From positions 2,232,001-2,296,000 of the forward strand of contig NBAZ01000002.1 in the NCBI GenBank assembly GCA_002794735.1: a stretch of 64,000 nucleotides of DNA. The letters run 5' to 3'. The stretch's first letter is position 1; each line of letters begins with the position of its first letter. This DNA comes from Pyrrhoderma lamaoense. Taxonomy: Eukaryota > Basidiomycota > Agaricomycetes > Hymenochaetales > Hymenochaetaceae. The notes beneath the pieces are model-generated. The model was not told the DNA's origin, searched no databases, and saw nothing but the letters and a program-made list of their open reading frames with translations. Made by a program: the position numbers and the translations under genes. This document shows, piece by piece, positions 1 through 14,900 of the stretch.

Positions 1-2217
1 AACAGGTCAATAGACTGGTAGACTACTGTAAAACCCTGTATCAACAGACCCTCAAGGAACTGAAGGGGAAACGCCCAGAGAAAAATCTCAGAGAATCTCT
101 TTTTTCTTTCTTCTTTTCGCAACTAGTGCCGTACTAGCAGTGAAGCAAGAATGTTAATGTAAAGTTTGTTTCTCGTCTGTTTTCTGCATATAGATTAATT
201 ACACAGCTTTGAGAATATTGAATACTGGAGTTTTTTGGGTGGGAATTCTTTCTTTCTTTCTTTTTGCTGAGAGACGTGAGTGTCTCGGTGTGTGTGTGTG
301 TACTTTTTTCGATTAGAATTGTGTAACATGTATCACCATAATATTATATGATTGTTTTGGTTTTATAAAAACATGTATATTCACTTAATCGTTATATTTA
401 ACTTCATTCAATACGAGCGGCGTCAGGAACTTGGCCAAGATAAATACCACTTTCAAGATTGACAGACAGGGGGGAAACGGTGAGAGAACTGGACAAAAGA
501 GTCGATCGGACCAAAAGATCGTGACTTCCGTTTAACCCGCTAACCCGCGCCCGCGCGTGTGTTTGATTGCTCTCTCCCCTTCCCCTTAGTTTATACCTCG
601 TTAATCAATATCATATGCGTGGCTTAAATGGATACATGTGAGTGAAATAACGATATTAGAGAAATTTATTACTCATTATATCTTTTATAGTATATGAAAA
701 TAATTCAAGGGGGAGAGACGATAATGAGAACACATCCTATACGGGGGAACACTCGTATAAAACAGATCATGCGACGTCAGATAAAAAGATGCATCGTTAT
801 ATATCAATGAAAGCAAGAAATGATTGTGGCCGTATCGCAGTATAGCAAGGGCAAAGGGGGAGAGAGAGAGAGAGACCAGGCTATCAAAACGATTTCAGGT
901 CCACCGTGCGGGACCGAACAATTTTTTGAGACCATCCCCCCATTCCCTCTCCAAAGTTGTCTCACCCCCCATTCCGACTGTTCGATCGCACGCGGGAAGG
1001 GAGGGGAGCGGAGCGGGAGTGAGGTAAGGAAAAAACTATACTCCAGAGAGAGCGAAGGGAAAGGAGATCAAAAAATCAATTTCTTCTTCTTCCCAAAAAA
1101 AATAAGGTGCTCAGATGTAAAGTGAAGCGAGAGGGACACAAGCGAAGGGAAGAGAGGGGGGTGAAATTTCCGAGAGAGCTCATTGAACATCGTCCCATTA
1201 TTCACCATAGCTAGCCATTATACCCGTTCCTCACCCCTATGCAAGATGCAAAGTCGGTGAGAAAAAAAAAAGTAAAGAAGTATAGATTCTTCCAGTTCCG
1301 AACACGGGTCACATAAAACACAACACAATACAACACAGCTGCTTGGGTTTGATTCCTTTTTTAAGCGTAGGCGTAGGCTATCATTTCCCTTTGGCTATGT
1401 CACGGTACATCAGGAATTTGATTCTAACTAAACTTGTTACTTCAGACCTTTCGGTTTCCAATCTTTTTTGCCTAAAACTAACTAAACAGGTCAGATCTGT
1501 CGCACACTCGGCGGCGGCCCCCTCTCGCTCGATAATACAATACGTTTGCCTAGAGTTGTTGTTAATTACTAACAGTAGTGTCACCCAAGTTTTATTACTA
1601 TACAATACGGGGTAAACATGGCATGGCGGAAGCGTTATTTTCCCACGTTTAGCCGTTGACGTCACACTACGAGTAAGTAGTAATGTGTCTTCTCACAGTG
1701 CGGAGGCGTAACACCATACATTTCCATGAGATTAGAGAGTACACTAGTCTCATATTGCTATAAATGTATGCTCAACATCAGCTCATTGATAGCTATTGAT
1801 AGAGTCGCTTCAGTGTAGCGGCGCAGTATATGGGAGGTTGAAAGAATATCCATCGTATGTTTTTCTGTAATATGATGCTTAGTGTGTATATGTGTATGGT
1901 GTCTAATCGCTAGGCAGATTAGATATCATATCAATTTGAAAATGATGATATCGATCTATAGCCACCCTTTGGGGGTACCCCCTGGTGGTAACGCACCTCT
2001 GGGTACGTTTTGATCGAAACACCCCCCCTTACTTAACGCATGGTCCTCGTTATTATACAAGAGTGATTAATATAATTAAGAACTTGATGTGCATGCATCC
2101 CTAAAACACTTGAAACAGGACAAGCAATAAGCAGAGGAAGATGATAAACAGCAACGACACAGACACAACCCCCATTACGCCGTAACACCCGAATCAAAGT
2201 TGTACCCCCCATCAAAA

Positions 2218-2236
2218 ATTCATTCATTCATTCATT
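2218..2236. repeat. ATTC tetranucleotide microsatellite
   Basis: About four and a half tandem copies of ATTC. It is a simple sequence repeat inside the gene-poor region with no evident function. Confidence 0.8.
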
Positions 2237-5200
2237 AAGTTGTTTACCCCTACCTCTTATATCGAATCATTTAACTCCAATGCCAAGCATTGGGCAGTTG
2301 CTTGTATGATGATGCTTAAATCAAAAAACTTCATGACTCTTTATTTTCTGTTATGTTCTCAAGGAAGTACGGGGGCCAGCGCATACTCCGAGTCGTACCC
2401 TTTCAGGGTTTGTGTATAGAAGAAGATATGCATAGATGGACACACGGCAGATAGAAACACATCAATTCGCTTAACTAATAACAATGTGCTTTTTTTTATC
2501 TATGTGCGTATGTAATATGTAAAGCATATGTTGACATGTTTGTTGTGCGAATACAAAGTTGTGGCTTTAGTTCTTTGGGTCGGGGTGAGGCAGGTTGATC
2601 TTACTACAAATTATTAATCACATGAAACCAAACATGGCGCGGCAAATGTCTCTGATAGTTTAGAGAAAAAAAAATCACTCTTTAAAAAATCCTTTTCTCT
2701 TGGCCTGGATGTATCGTAACAACAGTACATCGCGTTCACGATCGATTATCGAGAGAGACAATAATGTATGAAGAAGAAAACTTCACTTATACCCACGGAG
2801 TCCGAAGGGTCCATCGGCACTACAAGCGGGTAACATATGTGCAATGTCTCCACAACGTCGTGGTACGTGCTCTACATCGAGAACATACCTGCATGCGTAT
2901 TGTTACTAACCCATATGCAACATCAGCTACACTATGTAAACTACATAACCCCCCCCCCACTTCCATATCAATATCTGGTTCTTTCATTTAGTTGAGTATG
3001 CTAGTTTTTCCCACATGAAGGGCTAGTGAGTGCATCTAAATGCATCGTGGCAAGGACTTCGAGTCGCATATAGCGCTCAAGAACGTCGAAGCAGGCTGAG
3101 AGAGGAGTGAAAGGGGGAGGGGAGAGACTTCGATGGTCTTTAGCCTAAGCCTATAGAATGCGGTGATATCCCACGGTCCCCCCCCTCTCTTTTGCTTGCG
3201 GGTCATTCAAAATAATACAAGTTACCTTTTTTTTATCAATTAAAAAAAGAGGAAGAGAACGAGGCTATTTTAAGCATGTATTAAAGAAGAAGAGTAACGG
3301 GTTCTTCCTCTCTAGGTTAGTAGTGCCAGGTAAGAGAAAATGCCCACCATAGCCAAAGATATCATATGGTTATTTTATTCTCTGCACATGCATTAGTACG
3401 ACACGTACTAGCATAGTTCTGTATGTAACGTGTGTATGTTTATACGTCTCTATCCTACGAGAAGTTCTGTCTATCTATATCTTCGTATTTCTGAATCATG
3501 GGTAGTAAATGCACCTTATATCAAGCTCTTTCAACAGCCCTTTCTAGCTCCTTCTCTTATTCTTCTTCTTTTCCGCTATCGGCATCAGCACTAATCATTT
3601 TTTTTTCACACTCGGTAGAGTCGGTACCCCATCAGTTATATTCCGAGTCAACAATATGCTCTAAAAAAGAAAAGAAAAGGCTTATCTCTTTCTCAGTCAA
3701 GTATAATTCATGGGCCGAGGTTGGTTTTGACGAAGAAGTAGGTAGTAAGTAAGGAAAAAAATCGCACAAGTAGTCAGGTAAAATTACTAAAAAACTGGTC
3801 TCAGAGACAAGGTCCAAACATCCTAAATCCATTCCAAAGTCTCAACATAGCTAAGAACCAAGAATGCATGTTAGAAAAACAAAGGAATCCAAACTCGTTG
3901 AATTTGAATATCTTTATTTTATACTCTTTTTCTATCTCTAGGGGTTTTAAGGAGAGAGACTACACAAGTCGCGTTGCGTTTTTCTCATCGCTTCGATGTA
4001 GGCGATCATACAAGAGTCTTCGAAGGGGTTGTAGATATGCGTAGGCAATTTGACACAAACCCCCTTGTAGCAATTGATAATTTAAATAAAGGAAAAATTT
4101 AGGGTGAAATAAATTGTATGTATCCATATATCCAAAAGCAACTTCTGTAATAGCGTTTATTTGCCACATCGGTTGAGTTTTTTTGGTGTGAGAGAAATGA
4201 GAGAAAAGGAATCGGTGGGAGAGAGGTGGTTTTGCGCCGCGTTTTATTGCTACAGTTGATAAAAAGAAGTGGCTTCCCTAAACATGTATACTCTTTTTTA
4301 CATCACCATATTCATCGTGGTCATAGCTCAAAAACACACGGGTGTAGACACATTAATCATACTCTTCTTTTTAGCCTTGCCAGCCTTTACGGTATACCGT
4401 AATGGTTTCATTAAGCACATTACCTACTTATTCTCTGCGAAACACGTCCCTCTTCTCACCTGCGCCACCCTAAGCTTCGAGAGATTTGATATCAATATTA
4501 TCATCAATATGCACGAGATCGCTTACTTGTCAGCTGGATATGTAATCAGGATCATCCCCTTAAAAGACCTTTTTGTTCCGGCATCCGGCTCCGAACTCTC
4601 CTTTCTCTAAGTGCTCATGCTTAAGCCTGTGCCCAAAAGATCCGCGTACACACCAGAATAAGCCCAACTAGAGTCCTTGATCCTTTCGCCACATACGGAG
4701 TTTCGCTAAACACTCGAAAAGAAGCTCAAATAATACAGGGCACACAGAGAGACTTAGTAATAATGAGAAAAAAAATAGTGAGTGAGTGAGAAATAAACAG
4801 CTTGTACGTCCTTACGGAGCTAGAGGGTTAGCATGGTGATAGTTACTTCCCCTGTCATATCAATCTTTCTTCTCCTCTCTTACTCTCTCCTTTTTTTTCT
4901 TCTTCCCCTTCTCACTCCTTAAATATTTCAACCCAAAAATAAGATCAGATGGGACGAAAAGAAGACAAGAAAATGATCCAAAACCGGTAACGATCGTGTG
5001 TCAGACAAGGCGAGGAGAGGAGAAGGAACAAGGGGTCATCGGGTATGGTGAGGAAAAGCATGGCTTATGCAGTGTGATCTCTCTCCCTTGAAGACCGGTC
5101 GCGGGACCCATCATAGCATCCGAGAGTGTGTGGTCTTCCTAAACTGAATTGAGTTGAAATCGGAATCAGATCAGGACTCGAATCTGGATTTGAATCTTTC

Positions 5201-5665
5201 TTTAGTGGGTCCCATTTCTTCCTTCATTTGTCTCCATGTATGGGGCGAGCGTTTCTCTGTTTATTTTCTCTTTGGACCATCGCCGCCTAAGACCCATTCC
5301 TAATTTTTTTTTCGGGTTTCCCGCGAGCGTAAGTCGAGGCTCCAAGGAAGAACTTGAAGTGTTGAACACATGCTCCTGGCTCGTGTTCTGAGCCAATCCA
5401 ACCCCACCAGCCGAACGGAAGTCGAAAAAAATTTGACATCTTACTGAGTAATTGAAGAACAGGTTGGAACAGAGACTAGTAATCCAATCTAGAGATATTA
5501 TAGATTCTTTAATCACACACTACGCCAGAAGATTTCAATGTGGCTTTCAGACCATACCCGAATTTCCGAGTACGAGAACCTGGGAAGTCGACATAAAGCA
5601 AATTATGTCGAATACATTCAGCATTGTTACATATATCGGTAACTTCCGGTATTTGTGTACACATA

Positions 5666-5683
5666 CATCGCATCGCATCGCAT
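5666..5683. repeat. CATCG pentanucleotide microsatellite
   Basis: Three and a half tandem copies of CATCG inside the gene-poor region. No function is evident. Confidence 0.75.
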
Positions 5684-8600
5684 ATATTGTGGATAATGAA
5701 TTGAAGTCGAGTAAAATTGTGGCCGATTAAATCGTATCTATCTGGAACACACCGAATTTGAAGGTCCATTCCTTGATTCTTAATCAATAGACATGTTTTC
5801 CCAACCAATGAGGATTTTAATTATCCCTCTTGGCTACGTACAACTGATGTAAAAGGTAAAAGTTACAGGGCAACTGAATGCGTCTTTCGCGCTGAGTGAG
5901 CCTAAAGGAACATGAATTGGGAGGTGATAATACAAAAGAGAAGGAAAAGACACACGCAACAAATGAAGACTCCGGCGTTTCCCGGAGGTAGAAAGCCACG
6001 TGCCTTCCCCAAAGCAAGTCCTCTTGTGACTGCCTGAAATATCGCGCGACTGGTCGCACAACTGCACCCACACAAGTGGTAATAATATCACAAAACACGC
6101 TAAACTGTGGCTTGGTGGGAACACATCTCATCGGGCGGTCACCTCACGGGGCTTTGCAACCAAAATGTAAATAAAATTTAAAGAATAATCTTCTTAGGGA
6201 CGGCTTGCTTAGTTGCTTTAGTCATTTTATTAATCTGATTCCGAGTTCTGGTGACAAAACAGTCCCAAAAACTGTTTCGTAGCTCTCGTGTTGGCGCATC
6301 TGTTCTTCCGAGTCAGAGGATGCGTTGCTATCGTCCAAACCCAAACTCCCCACATAAATCCATAAACGTCATCTGAACTGCGGTATCATGATATCGATGG
6401 CTTTGAACAACCCCGAATGAATGCTGCTGTTGTGAGGAGAAAGTTTCTTGCGAACCTGTTTCCCAGATTAGGCTTTCCCCGCATCCTCCCCTGCCACCTC
6501 GAAGGCGAACCAAAACACTATCTTGCCACCTTCTTTCGTTTCAGATCCTACGATGGAGGATATACGCTCCCTATTATGTACATTCTCCCATCTTCATAAT
6601 TGTTTTGTTACCTTTGATACTTGTAATTTGTAAAAAAAAATTGGATTATAAGAAAGTGAAGGAGACTGATACACGAAGCAACACCGTCTATCCCGTCCGG
6701 GTATAGATCTCTCTCCCACGCCCGGCGGCGCGCGCCCCAGTACTAGTCAGACTTGGTCTCTTGAGCCGTGCAGTTTTTGCTAAGTCGGACGACCGCGTCT
6801 TTTCATACACGCTCTCTTCCGGGTCCGATCGTGTGAACCCAAGGAGCGCGCCGCGCTATCATTAAGGTCCATTTTAGGCCGGAATGTTAACATTTCTCCT
6901 GATTGAATATGATTATGGAGAGTCCTGTGATGATCTAGGCCCCATGCACATACAGAGTTTAGTGTACAGGGATGAGGGCTTTAATCCCGTGTGCTTAAAA
7001 AAAGGCATGTATGGGCCAGAACTTTCTAATGGGCGATTGCTATTAGGATTGATCTTTTCTTTTTCTTCTCTATCTTGACTATCTTGGTTATCATACATCA
7101 ACGGGGATTGATAGTGTCCTGTACTGGTTTACGTGCACGAAGAGAGAATTGACAATCACCGGTCCGTAATGCGACATCGCGAGAGTATCGATACTGGATC
7201 ATTAAACTGTGTGTGCGCTGTACTGTGTGGCTTCATGCGCGTGACCACCCTCCGTAATTATGCCGACATGAGGACTGGTCAGCCTATCTGAACATCTTAA
7301 CTTATCCTCCCCCCTCGTTCTCGGTTCTCATCAATAACGGGACGAGAAGAGGCGGGGGATCTACGTGAGCAAATAAATCGAAGGTTTATTCAATTCGAAG
7401 TCGGCTCCTCGTCCCCTCTACCTACCTTTCTTTCCTTCACCCTTCTCTCGGCGGGAACAAAGAATCGATACCTATTCGTTCTTTTCTATTGCGGCGATGA
7501 GCGATAGAATCCCCGTTAATAAAAAGTAGTGAACAACTTTCTGGTAAAGTTTCCCCGTAAACAACGCGAAGTACCCGCGCAGATGTCTATCTTAATCACA
7601 GTTTTCGCTCGATTATCTTTCGAGAGCCGAAAGCCGAAAATTGATATTGGTCGAGTTTATCCAATGCTATTCTTGCAAAGTAGTGTCTTGTATATGTTGC
7701 AAGATATGATGTTATGTGGGAGAAAGATTCGGAAAAGTGATACTGAGCCTCTCTCACTGTACGCCACAATCATTGAATCAGTCATGACGTTTATCGGAGA
7801 AGCTTTTCTTACGCAGTAGGTATGTCAATTGCTTTCATGAAAATATTGATCTATGTTTATCTTTGTCATATTTCATAATCGTCTTGACTACGCACAACTC
7901 CTGCGGCCGCATCCCAGTCATATCAATTTGGGAGACGAATCATACCAACAGCGACTACAGGCTATAGCTACAGCAAATCCCAAAGCTACCGCTTTCCAAA
8001 AAAGGAAATTATTCTTTTTTGATACTCTCGCCATATAATTCTCTTGAAACTATTTTTGAGATCGAGGGAACCCCGGGAAGAAGGGCTGAACCATATCGCA
8101 GACAAGAGTGTGTTATCGCCGTAAAACTTCTTTTTTTCTAACACAATGAAAGGGATGTGGATGGGCATATTTCGAAAGTTTTACACCCTTAGGGCCGTTC
8201 CTGCGAGAGAACCGCGATCAGTAGATGAGAAGAGTGGCAGTCTTCTAAGTCCTGAATCATCATTGGATACTCCGGAGAAGCATCGGATGACGACGAGAGA
8301 TATGTCGGACAAAGCTAGTCTCCTCCGGAAACGAAGAGTTTTGATAGTAAGTACCAAGCCTATATGAGATTTATACTGGGGGGTTCCTAAATGCAAAAAT
8401 TTGTGTCCAGTAGCCAAAGCGCCAGATGGATTAGTTAGGTCTCGTCAACTTCCGCTTTTTGATTACTGCAGGGCTGAGGTGAATGACTGCTGTGGATACT
8501 GAAATGTGTGAATAAAGGTTATTTTTCTTGTCTTGACGCTTCTGAGTACTCTGCAAATGGTACAATTAGTCATCGAGCGAGATGATTCAGAGGCCCAAAA

Positions 8601-11600
8601 ATCTGTTTTCCCAAATTAAAGGCACTCGCATAGGACTCAGAGAGACCATTGATGCAAATTCCGAATCCGACAGTTACACTTGATCTCCAAGCTTTCCGAA
8701 ATAGGTAGATACGTGTGAGTATACTTCCTCCATAATTAAACATCTCTTTGGTACAAGTGACCATGGGAGAATGGGAGAGCCAGCTAATCCAATCGAAACT
8801 AATCCGCATACCACACAAGTCCTCTCTTTCTCCATCGCATCGCAACGGTGAGATATCGGAAACAACGTATCAATTGAAGCACACAGGCAGAGACTTTCAG
8901 CGTATAATTGAGAAGAAACCGAGTAGAGTGGACACAGACACCAAAGAAACTATGGTATTGAAGTCTAGTAGCTACTGATGCTATCACAGAAAAATTCACA
9001 GAGAGTACAAACTCCGATGCTGCTTGATAGCTGAGGTGAGAAAGCCGAATTACTACATTGACACCTTGGGTGAAAATGAAAGAAAGAAAAGAAAGTGTAT
9101 ACCTCAAAAGAGACTGATCAGTTATAGCGATGCATTACAGACATAGCCATGTTAGGTGGTCGCGATGTGAACGTTATTACTTTCATGCCTAAGAATCAAA
9201 GTCCTAGTTACACGTAGCACTGGAAGCAGCACAGACATCATCGTATCAACAAGGAGTTGAACTTTTTTCTATCAGCCATATCTATCAGTCCTTCTTTTTT
9301 CTCTTCCACAAAAATGTAGACCCTAACAGTTGGTAACGGTAACTCATATGAGAGAGATCCCTTGTTGCATCAATAGCCACAGATGAATATCGGGGTGGGA
9401 TTAGATGCCTGACTGATAGACCTTTCTTTTTCCCATTGTCGACTTGAGCCTTGATGATTGATGTTAGGATGAATAAAAGAAGGAAAAGAAAGGTAGATCT
9501 GGCGATTGCGCGTTACGTTAAGATCAGTCCGTAATGTTAATCTTTAAAAAAATGACGTGTGTGCGTGTTCTACAGGATGCAGATAGGGAATCCGATGGGA
9601 AGCCTGCACGTCGAAAGATAAAGATCATTAGTATTACGATGGCTTTCTTCTCTTTTTCCTTTTCTCTCCTCCTCCTTGACTACTTTTTCTCTATCCATCC
9701 TTGATCTAGACAAAACGCGCCAGATCGTCCCGGAACAAACAAAACTCTCTCATGGAGCCATAATAACGTGGTGCAGTGCCTCTAGACTTAGAAGTTCTGA
9801 AAAAAAAGGCCCAAAAGCACCGAGCACCGACGAGTACGGTTTCAACACTGATCAGGATAAATTTCCATGTGAAATCTGACCCAATCCGGCGGTCAAGACA
9901 GCGTAGTTTGCTTGTCCTTTCAACCAAATTGTTTGTCCTTCTCAGCCTCTCTTATCCCCAAGCATCCAAACCCCCCTTTTCTTATAAAAAATCTCTCACA
10001 TCAGCTTCGTACCTCGACCCTCAACTTGTAGAGCGCGCATCCGAACCACGTCTATGAGCGTTCAAATATAACTATAACTCTTTTTTCTCTTGTGCTGATA
10101 GTTTCTTTCAATCCGCACTAGGAAGTCGCCTTGGTGTGGAGCGATGACAGAATCAGCGGCTCCCTAACCCTTGACCTTCGAAAATTCTCACTGGAGGAAA
10201 ACGTGCTGTCTCAAATTCCCGAAGCAACTCACAGACCCGGAACTATCCCGATCCCGCGTTGCTACTAAGAGAAAGTTAACAGATATAGAATGAAGAATTT
10301 ATATGTGTATGTAACCTGTGCAGAGCTGACAGAAACGAGGCAAGAAAAGAACCTGTGTCTCTGCACCCGTGCGTGATGTCCTACTTGGTGTTCATATTTT
10401 TGTTTAAACTCCAAGCACATAAGCATGCCGATATGTGAATCAATTAGAGAACAGTAACGAACGCATACTAATGTTAAATATAAATCAACTTTTTTTCATC
10501 GTTTTTTCAGGCGTTTCAAGTGAATTTTTGTCATAAGCATGTATGCCGTTGTTTTCACTTCCGCCATCCGAGTTTGCGGATAAACAGACACGTTTTTGTT
10601 TTGAAAGTGTATCTGGTCTCATCTATCGTACTTACCTTAGCACAGCACAGCCAAGAATTACTTTTTGTGTGTACAAGTACAAGAAAGTTCAAGTCCATCA
10701 TTCAGAGAAATCGGGCACTCCCGACTGTCCGATTCCTTTCTATAAGCTATTTCATCACCCATCATCAAAGGAAAGGACCATACCTCCGCTCCTCCCTTAC
10801 TCCCTCTCCCCACCGGCACTGTTCGCCGTAAATTCCGTCAGTTCGGTGATTTATTTTTAGGATCTTCTACATTTATATATGCGTATTTAAAATCACATTC
10901 AACAATTGGTTATCAAAAAACTATAGACGAAGGGGCAATTCCATGAGTATCGGCATTCTTCAAAAGGTCTAGTTTACTGCTGGAAGAGCTGGGATAGGGG
11001 GTAATTGAACGGGAGCGAAGGGTATTGGGAGTTGGTGAGGGAGCGAGCGAAGGGATGAGGGCCCAGATTTTTGATGTGATGAGTATTGAAATGAATGAGT
11101 CTGAGACAAAAAAGGAGGTGTGTACAAACGATCTACAAAAACCAAAGGGACGCGACAAAGGAGAAACGCAAATAGGCTCGGTATGAAGGAGCGGGGGAAT
11201 AGTTCGATTAATTTGTATAATTTCGGTTTTTGTGCATTACCGGAAAGCGTGAGTGTGGATGAGAATACATGGTTTGGAATTTAACATGGATGTGTGTATC
11301 ATCCATTCAAGTATAAATGCTGAATAAGGATATTAAAGGGGAGGAGTGGGAGGTCTACGAGAGACCAGACGAGTTGAACATCACTAAACTGTTCATCTCA
11401 CCCTGTCCGGTGTTCAAACGCGCTTCATCCAGCTTTTTTTCTCATGCGCATCCGTCTTCTATGTAACGTGATCCAGAGAGCAAAAGAGGGAAGAAAAGGA
11501 GTCGTAGCATCGCAGTTAAGGATCCAGAAACGGCTGTAATTAACTGTATTACATTGCATATAATCGCTATGGAGCTTATGGGAAAAGGTCCCACTGTCTG

Positions 11601-14600
11601 GAAGTTAGCATACACCGGAGGTTTGAGATTGATTAAGTGGTTGAGTATAGTAATTTATCGCTGCGTTCTACAAAAGATATCAACAGTTTGAGAGAAGACG
11701 AAGACGAAGTGAGAAAGAAGAAGAAGAAGGTATGGAGAAATAAAAGTAATGGGAGGGGAAGGTTTAGCTGATTGATATGATTGGAAGCAAAAAGTAAGAA
11801 AGCATTAGTCTACTCCGAATATACATCCGCGCTTGTCATGCCGAACAGTTTTTTTCTTTCAATCAACCCGATAATCTAAATCCTTGAATCACTTTTTCCC
11901 GAAACGTGGGACTGAGGATGGAGAAGTTAAGGGAAAGTGCGTCGAGTTCGGGTTTCACCTTTACACTTGAAGCTCTAAATAATGTCGTCGTCTTTTGCCT
12001 TCTTTCATTTCTCAAACAGATTGAGGCCGAGGATGCTCCCTCCCTTGGCAATATCCTAAATTTCTTCTATGATTTATGATAGCGTATAGACAAATTGTCG
12101 GCGTGATTCGGTTCTCACCGGGTCCCAGACTAGCGACTGAATAGAAACAAGATAGACGAAGCTATAAGGGTATATGAAGTATAGAAAGAGTTGAAGAAAA
12201 AGGTAGAGACCAAGACCAAGGAAACCAGCTTGGCTTTTTCTTGATCCTGGGATTTCTGACCCGGCGTCCGGATCAAGCAACATCAGCGTGAGTACTCTCA
12301 AAATAAAAAAGATACTGAATTAATTCGGACGGTGGGTTTTGCTGACAAATGTTCGTAGTCGTCGTACTACACTATCTTGAGCTGTGGATGCGGGGGAAAA
12401 CAGAGAAAACTTGAACGCGCGTGATCTTCGCGGGAGAAGCACGTCCCACCCTCCCGACTCTCATCTAGGAGACCGATTCCGGCAATCGGAAGAGAAAGGG
12501 CTAAATGTTATGTCCACAAACGAGATTGAGTGTGTATGAGAAGTTTCTACTCGTAGATTTATAGATTTTCCGTAATACTTCCCCTTCTTTCCACCTCTCG
12601 TTTCTAATCTGGCTGTATAAGATCTGAATCAGTACTTTGTCCCAGGTTGCAATTGGTCCGCATATATCTTATCCGTAATAAGTATATAGCATGCTTACAT
12701 TGTATTCTAATGAGCGCCTCAACTCAGTGTACGTATGGGAAGAATTCATGTGTATTACATCCAATAGGCCAAAAATATATATGGGTATACTACAATTGTA
12801 TTCTATACGGTGAGTTTTAATACATGCGCGTTATTACGATCCTAGTATGCACCAGTTGTAATCAGACTGTCAGGTTTGTGAACCTGAACATGGGAACTTG
12901 GCTGTTTATGGGGTTGCTGTGTCTATTAAGTCTGTTTCACCAAGAGAGAGGATTTGAAAAAGCCGGGAGAACGGGAGGATTCCAGTGGGACGGACTAACG
13001 GATTTATGAAGAGAAAGCGAGAGGGTGAAAAGGTAGTCTCGATGATTATGACGAAACGTCCGAAGACGGAGTGTTCATCTCAGCTGAGGTATCGGTGTGA
13101 GATCTTTAAACTGAAAGCTATGTTACGCAGCAAGCATATCAAGTCCTACTTTGATTTTTAGTTTGCAACTCCCTATCCTCTCGGGCCCGAAGCAGATACG
13201 TGCAGAGGGGGATGGGATGTATGTCTAGGAGCGTCAATGTCCCTATTTCCTTAGCTAACTTATGTTCGTGAGAGAAATATGGGGTCTTGTGCATTTAACA
13301 TTCATCTCTTCGGGTATTTCTATGAATTATAGAAGGTATTGTTTGCGACCAAATGGAGAGAAATCTGTCAGTAAATGAACGAAACCCAATTTCTGGAGAA
13401 ACGATACGGGATGAATAGCTCCTCTTCAAATTGGTTTTTCATAAGTGTCCCCTTTTCCCATGTTTTACAAGTTCCCATAGGCTTGAAGTAAATTAATTAC
13501 CTAAGCTCGTTTATGATTATTTCTTGTCCAGCTTGTTTCGAAGGAACGTAACAGAAGAAAAAGGCAATCCCAAGAGGGGGCTTGCGCCGCATCTGGTACT
13601 ACTGAGTCCGTTATGTGGGTACCCAGGAAACTAGGAAGTTCAACAAGAAGTCATAACAAAGCTGGTAAGTAACGAACACTAAATTGCATGAACCATCTCC
13701 ATCTCCAGCCAGTCGGAAAGATGGATAGAATGGAGATATCAAAGCCAGATGAGAACTATAAGCTATTGCCATTATTATGGCATTGTGCCATACTTTCACA
13801 CGCGTCTAGTGACAAGAATTTCTCAGATCAAATAATTCATGTTTTGATCTGGATTCATGTTTCAAGTGAAGGACATCCCAAGAAAGAAAACGAACTTTAA
13901 GCTCTCAAATGGCTGTGTGTATGCAGGCACCGTGAACGAACAGAAAGGGAAAAAAATGTTGAACACATCGCAAATTGTTTGATAACTGATATTTGTTCCG
14001 TTCTCGGAGTGGGCGGTACGGGTGCAGTCAATCGCGCTTACCTCCATCTCTCCGAGCATGATAAGTCTAGGGGATCTATAGCATCATCAAAAGTAAACCA
14101 TTGCCCTGTTCTTGTCATAACAATTTTTTTCTCATGAGCGCACCCAGACGTTGGTCGATTTCATTGATAATTCATATCTGATATGCTCATATGTTATTTC
14201 TCTCGGAGGAAATCGAGGCGAAGAAAGCAAGTTATGAATTACAGAAGGGAAGAAGAGAGAGGGGTTGTATACGAAACTCTAACAACCATGCATATTCCCT
14301 CAATTGATTTAGACGTCCGAAGCTTCGTGTGAGCGAGGGTATTTGCCGGTGAACAAGGATGAGTGAGAAAAAAATCTGAGAAAAAAAAACAATATGAGAT
14401 GTAAGAGTGCGAGATCCGTTCAATTGACTTCCTGGTCTTGTTATGATGGAAGATTAAGAGCCGAGATACCTGATCGAGCAGACAAATGGTGTCTCATAGA
14501 GAAATTAGGCTCGCCAGAAGGAAGGGTCGAAGTTAGTGTAGTTTACAGCAAGGTTAGATCTGTATCCGGGTGCCGCGACGCGTGGGGATGGTAGACCAGT

Positions 14601-14900
14601 CTACCCCAGCCTAAACCAGGCAGAGTGGATCATAAGGGGATTTTTCTTATGCCTCACAGGTGTACGGGCCAGCTCTGTTTCAATCTTTGACTGATGTCCC
14701 CAACCAGTACATGGAAACTAGTAGCACCTTCAACAAAAGCGGAAATTAATAAGTTTACTGAACAGTTTAATATTAATATCACAAACATGTGACGAGGGAA
14801 ATGTACAGAAATAAAAATTGGGTTTACACTTACTATATCTATCCTGAAGCCACCAGTCCCTTCAACGAACACAACAATCATATCACACATATGCTAGATA

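Larger units (their letters stand above)
1..14900. other. Gene-poor region, no supportable gene
   Basis: No stretch here gives a conserved domain or a believable chain of exons on either strand; open frames are all about 100 codons or less and look random. I see purine-rich tracts (about 840-1170), pyrimidine-rich tracts, long single-base runs (a run of C near 2950) and short microsatellites. I recognise no transposase, reverse transcriptase, long terminal repeat, tRNA or rRNA. It could be a long regulatory or untranslated region, host non-coding transcripts or lineage-specific genes, or be part of a centromere or subtelomere; nothing seen decides between these. Confidence 0.6.

Noticed and set aside
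820..1125. A purine-rich 101-codon frame.
   Set aside because: Low-complexity composition and no exon partners; two overlapping frames look equally good.
1971..1982. Palindrome GGGGGTACCCCC.
   Set aside because: Only 12 bp, with no gene or paired copy beside it; chance is sufficient.
8146..8346. A 67-codon frame ending on a GTAAGT donor in the gene-poor region.
   Set aside because: The next plausible exon stops after one codon and nothing resembles a known protein; it is noted only in case transcripts support it.
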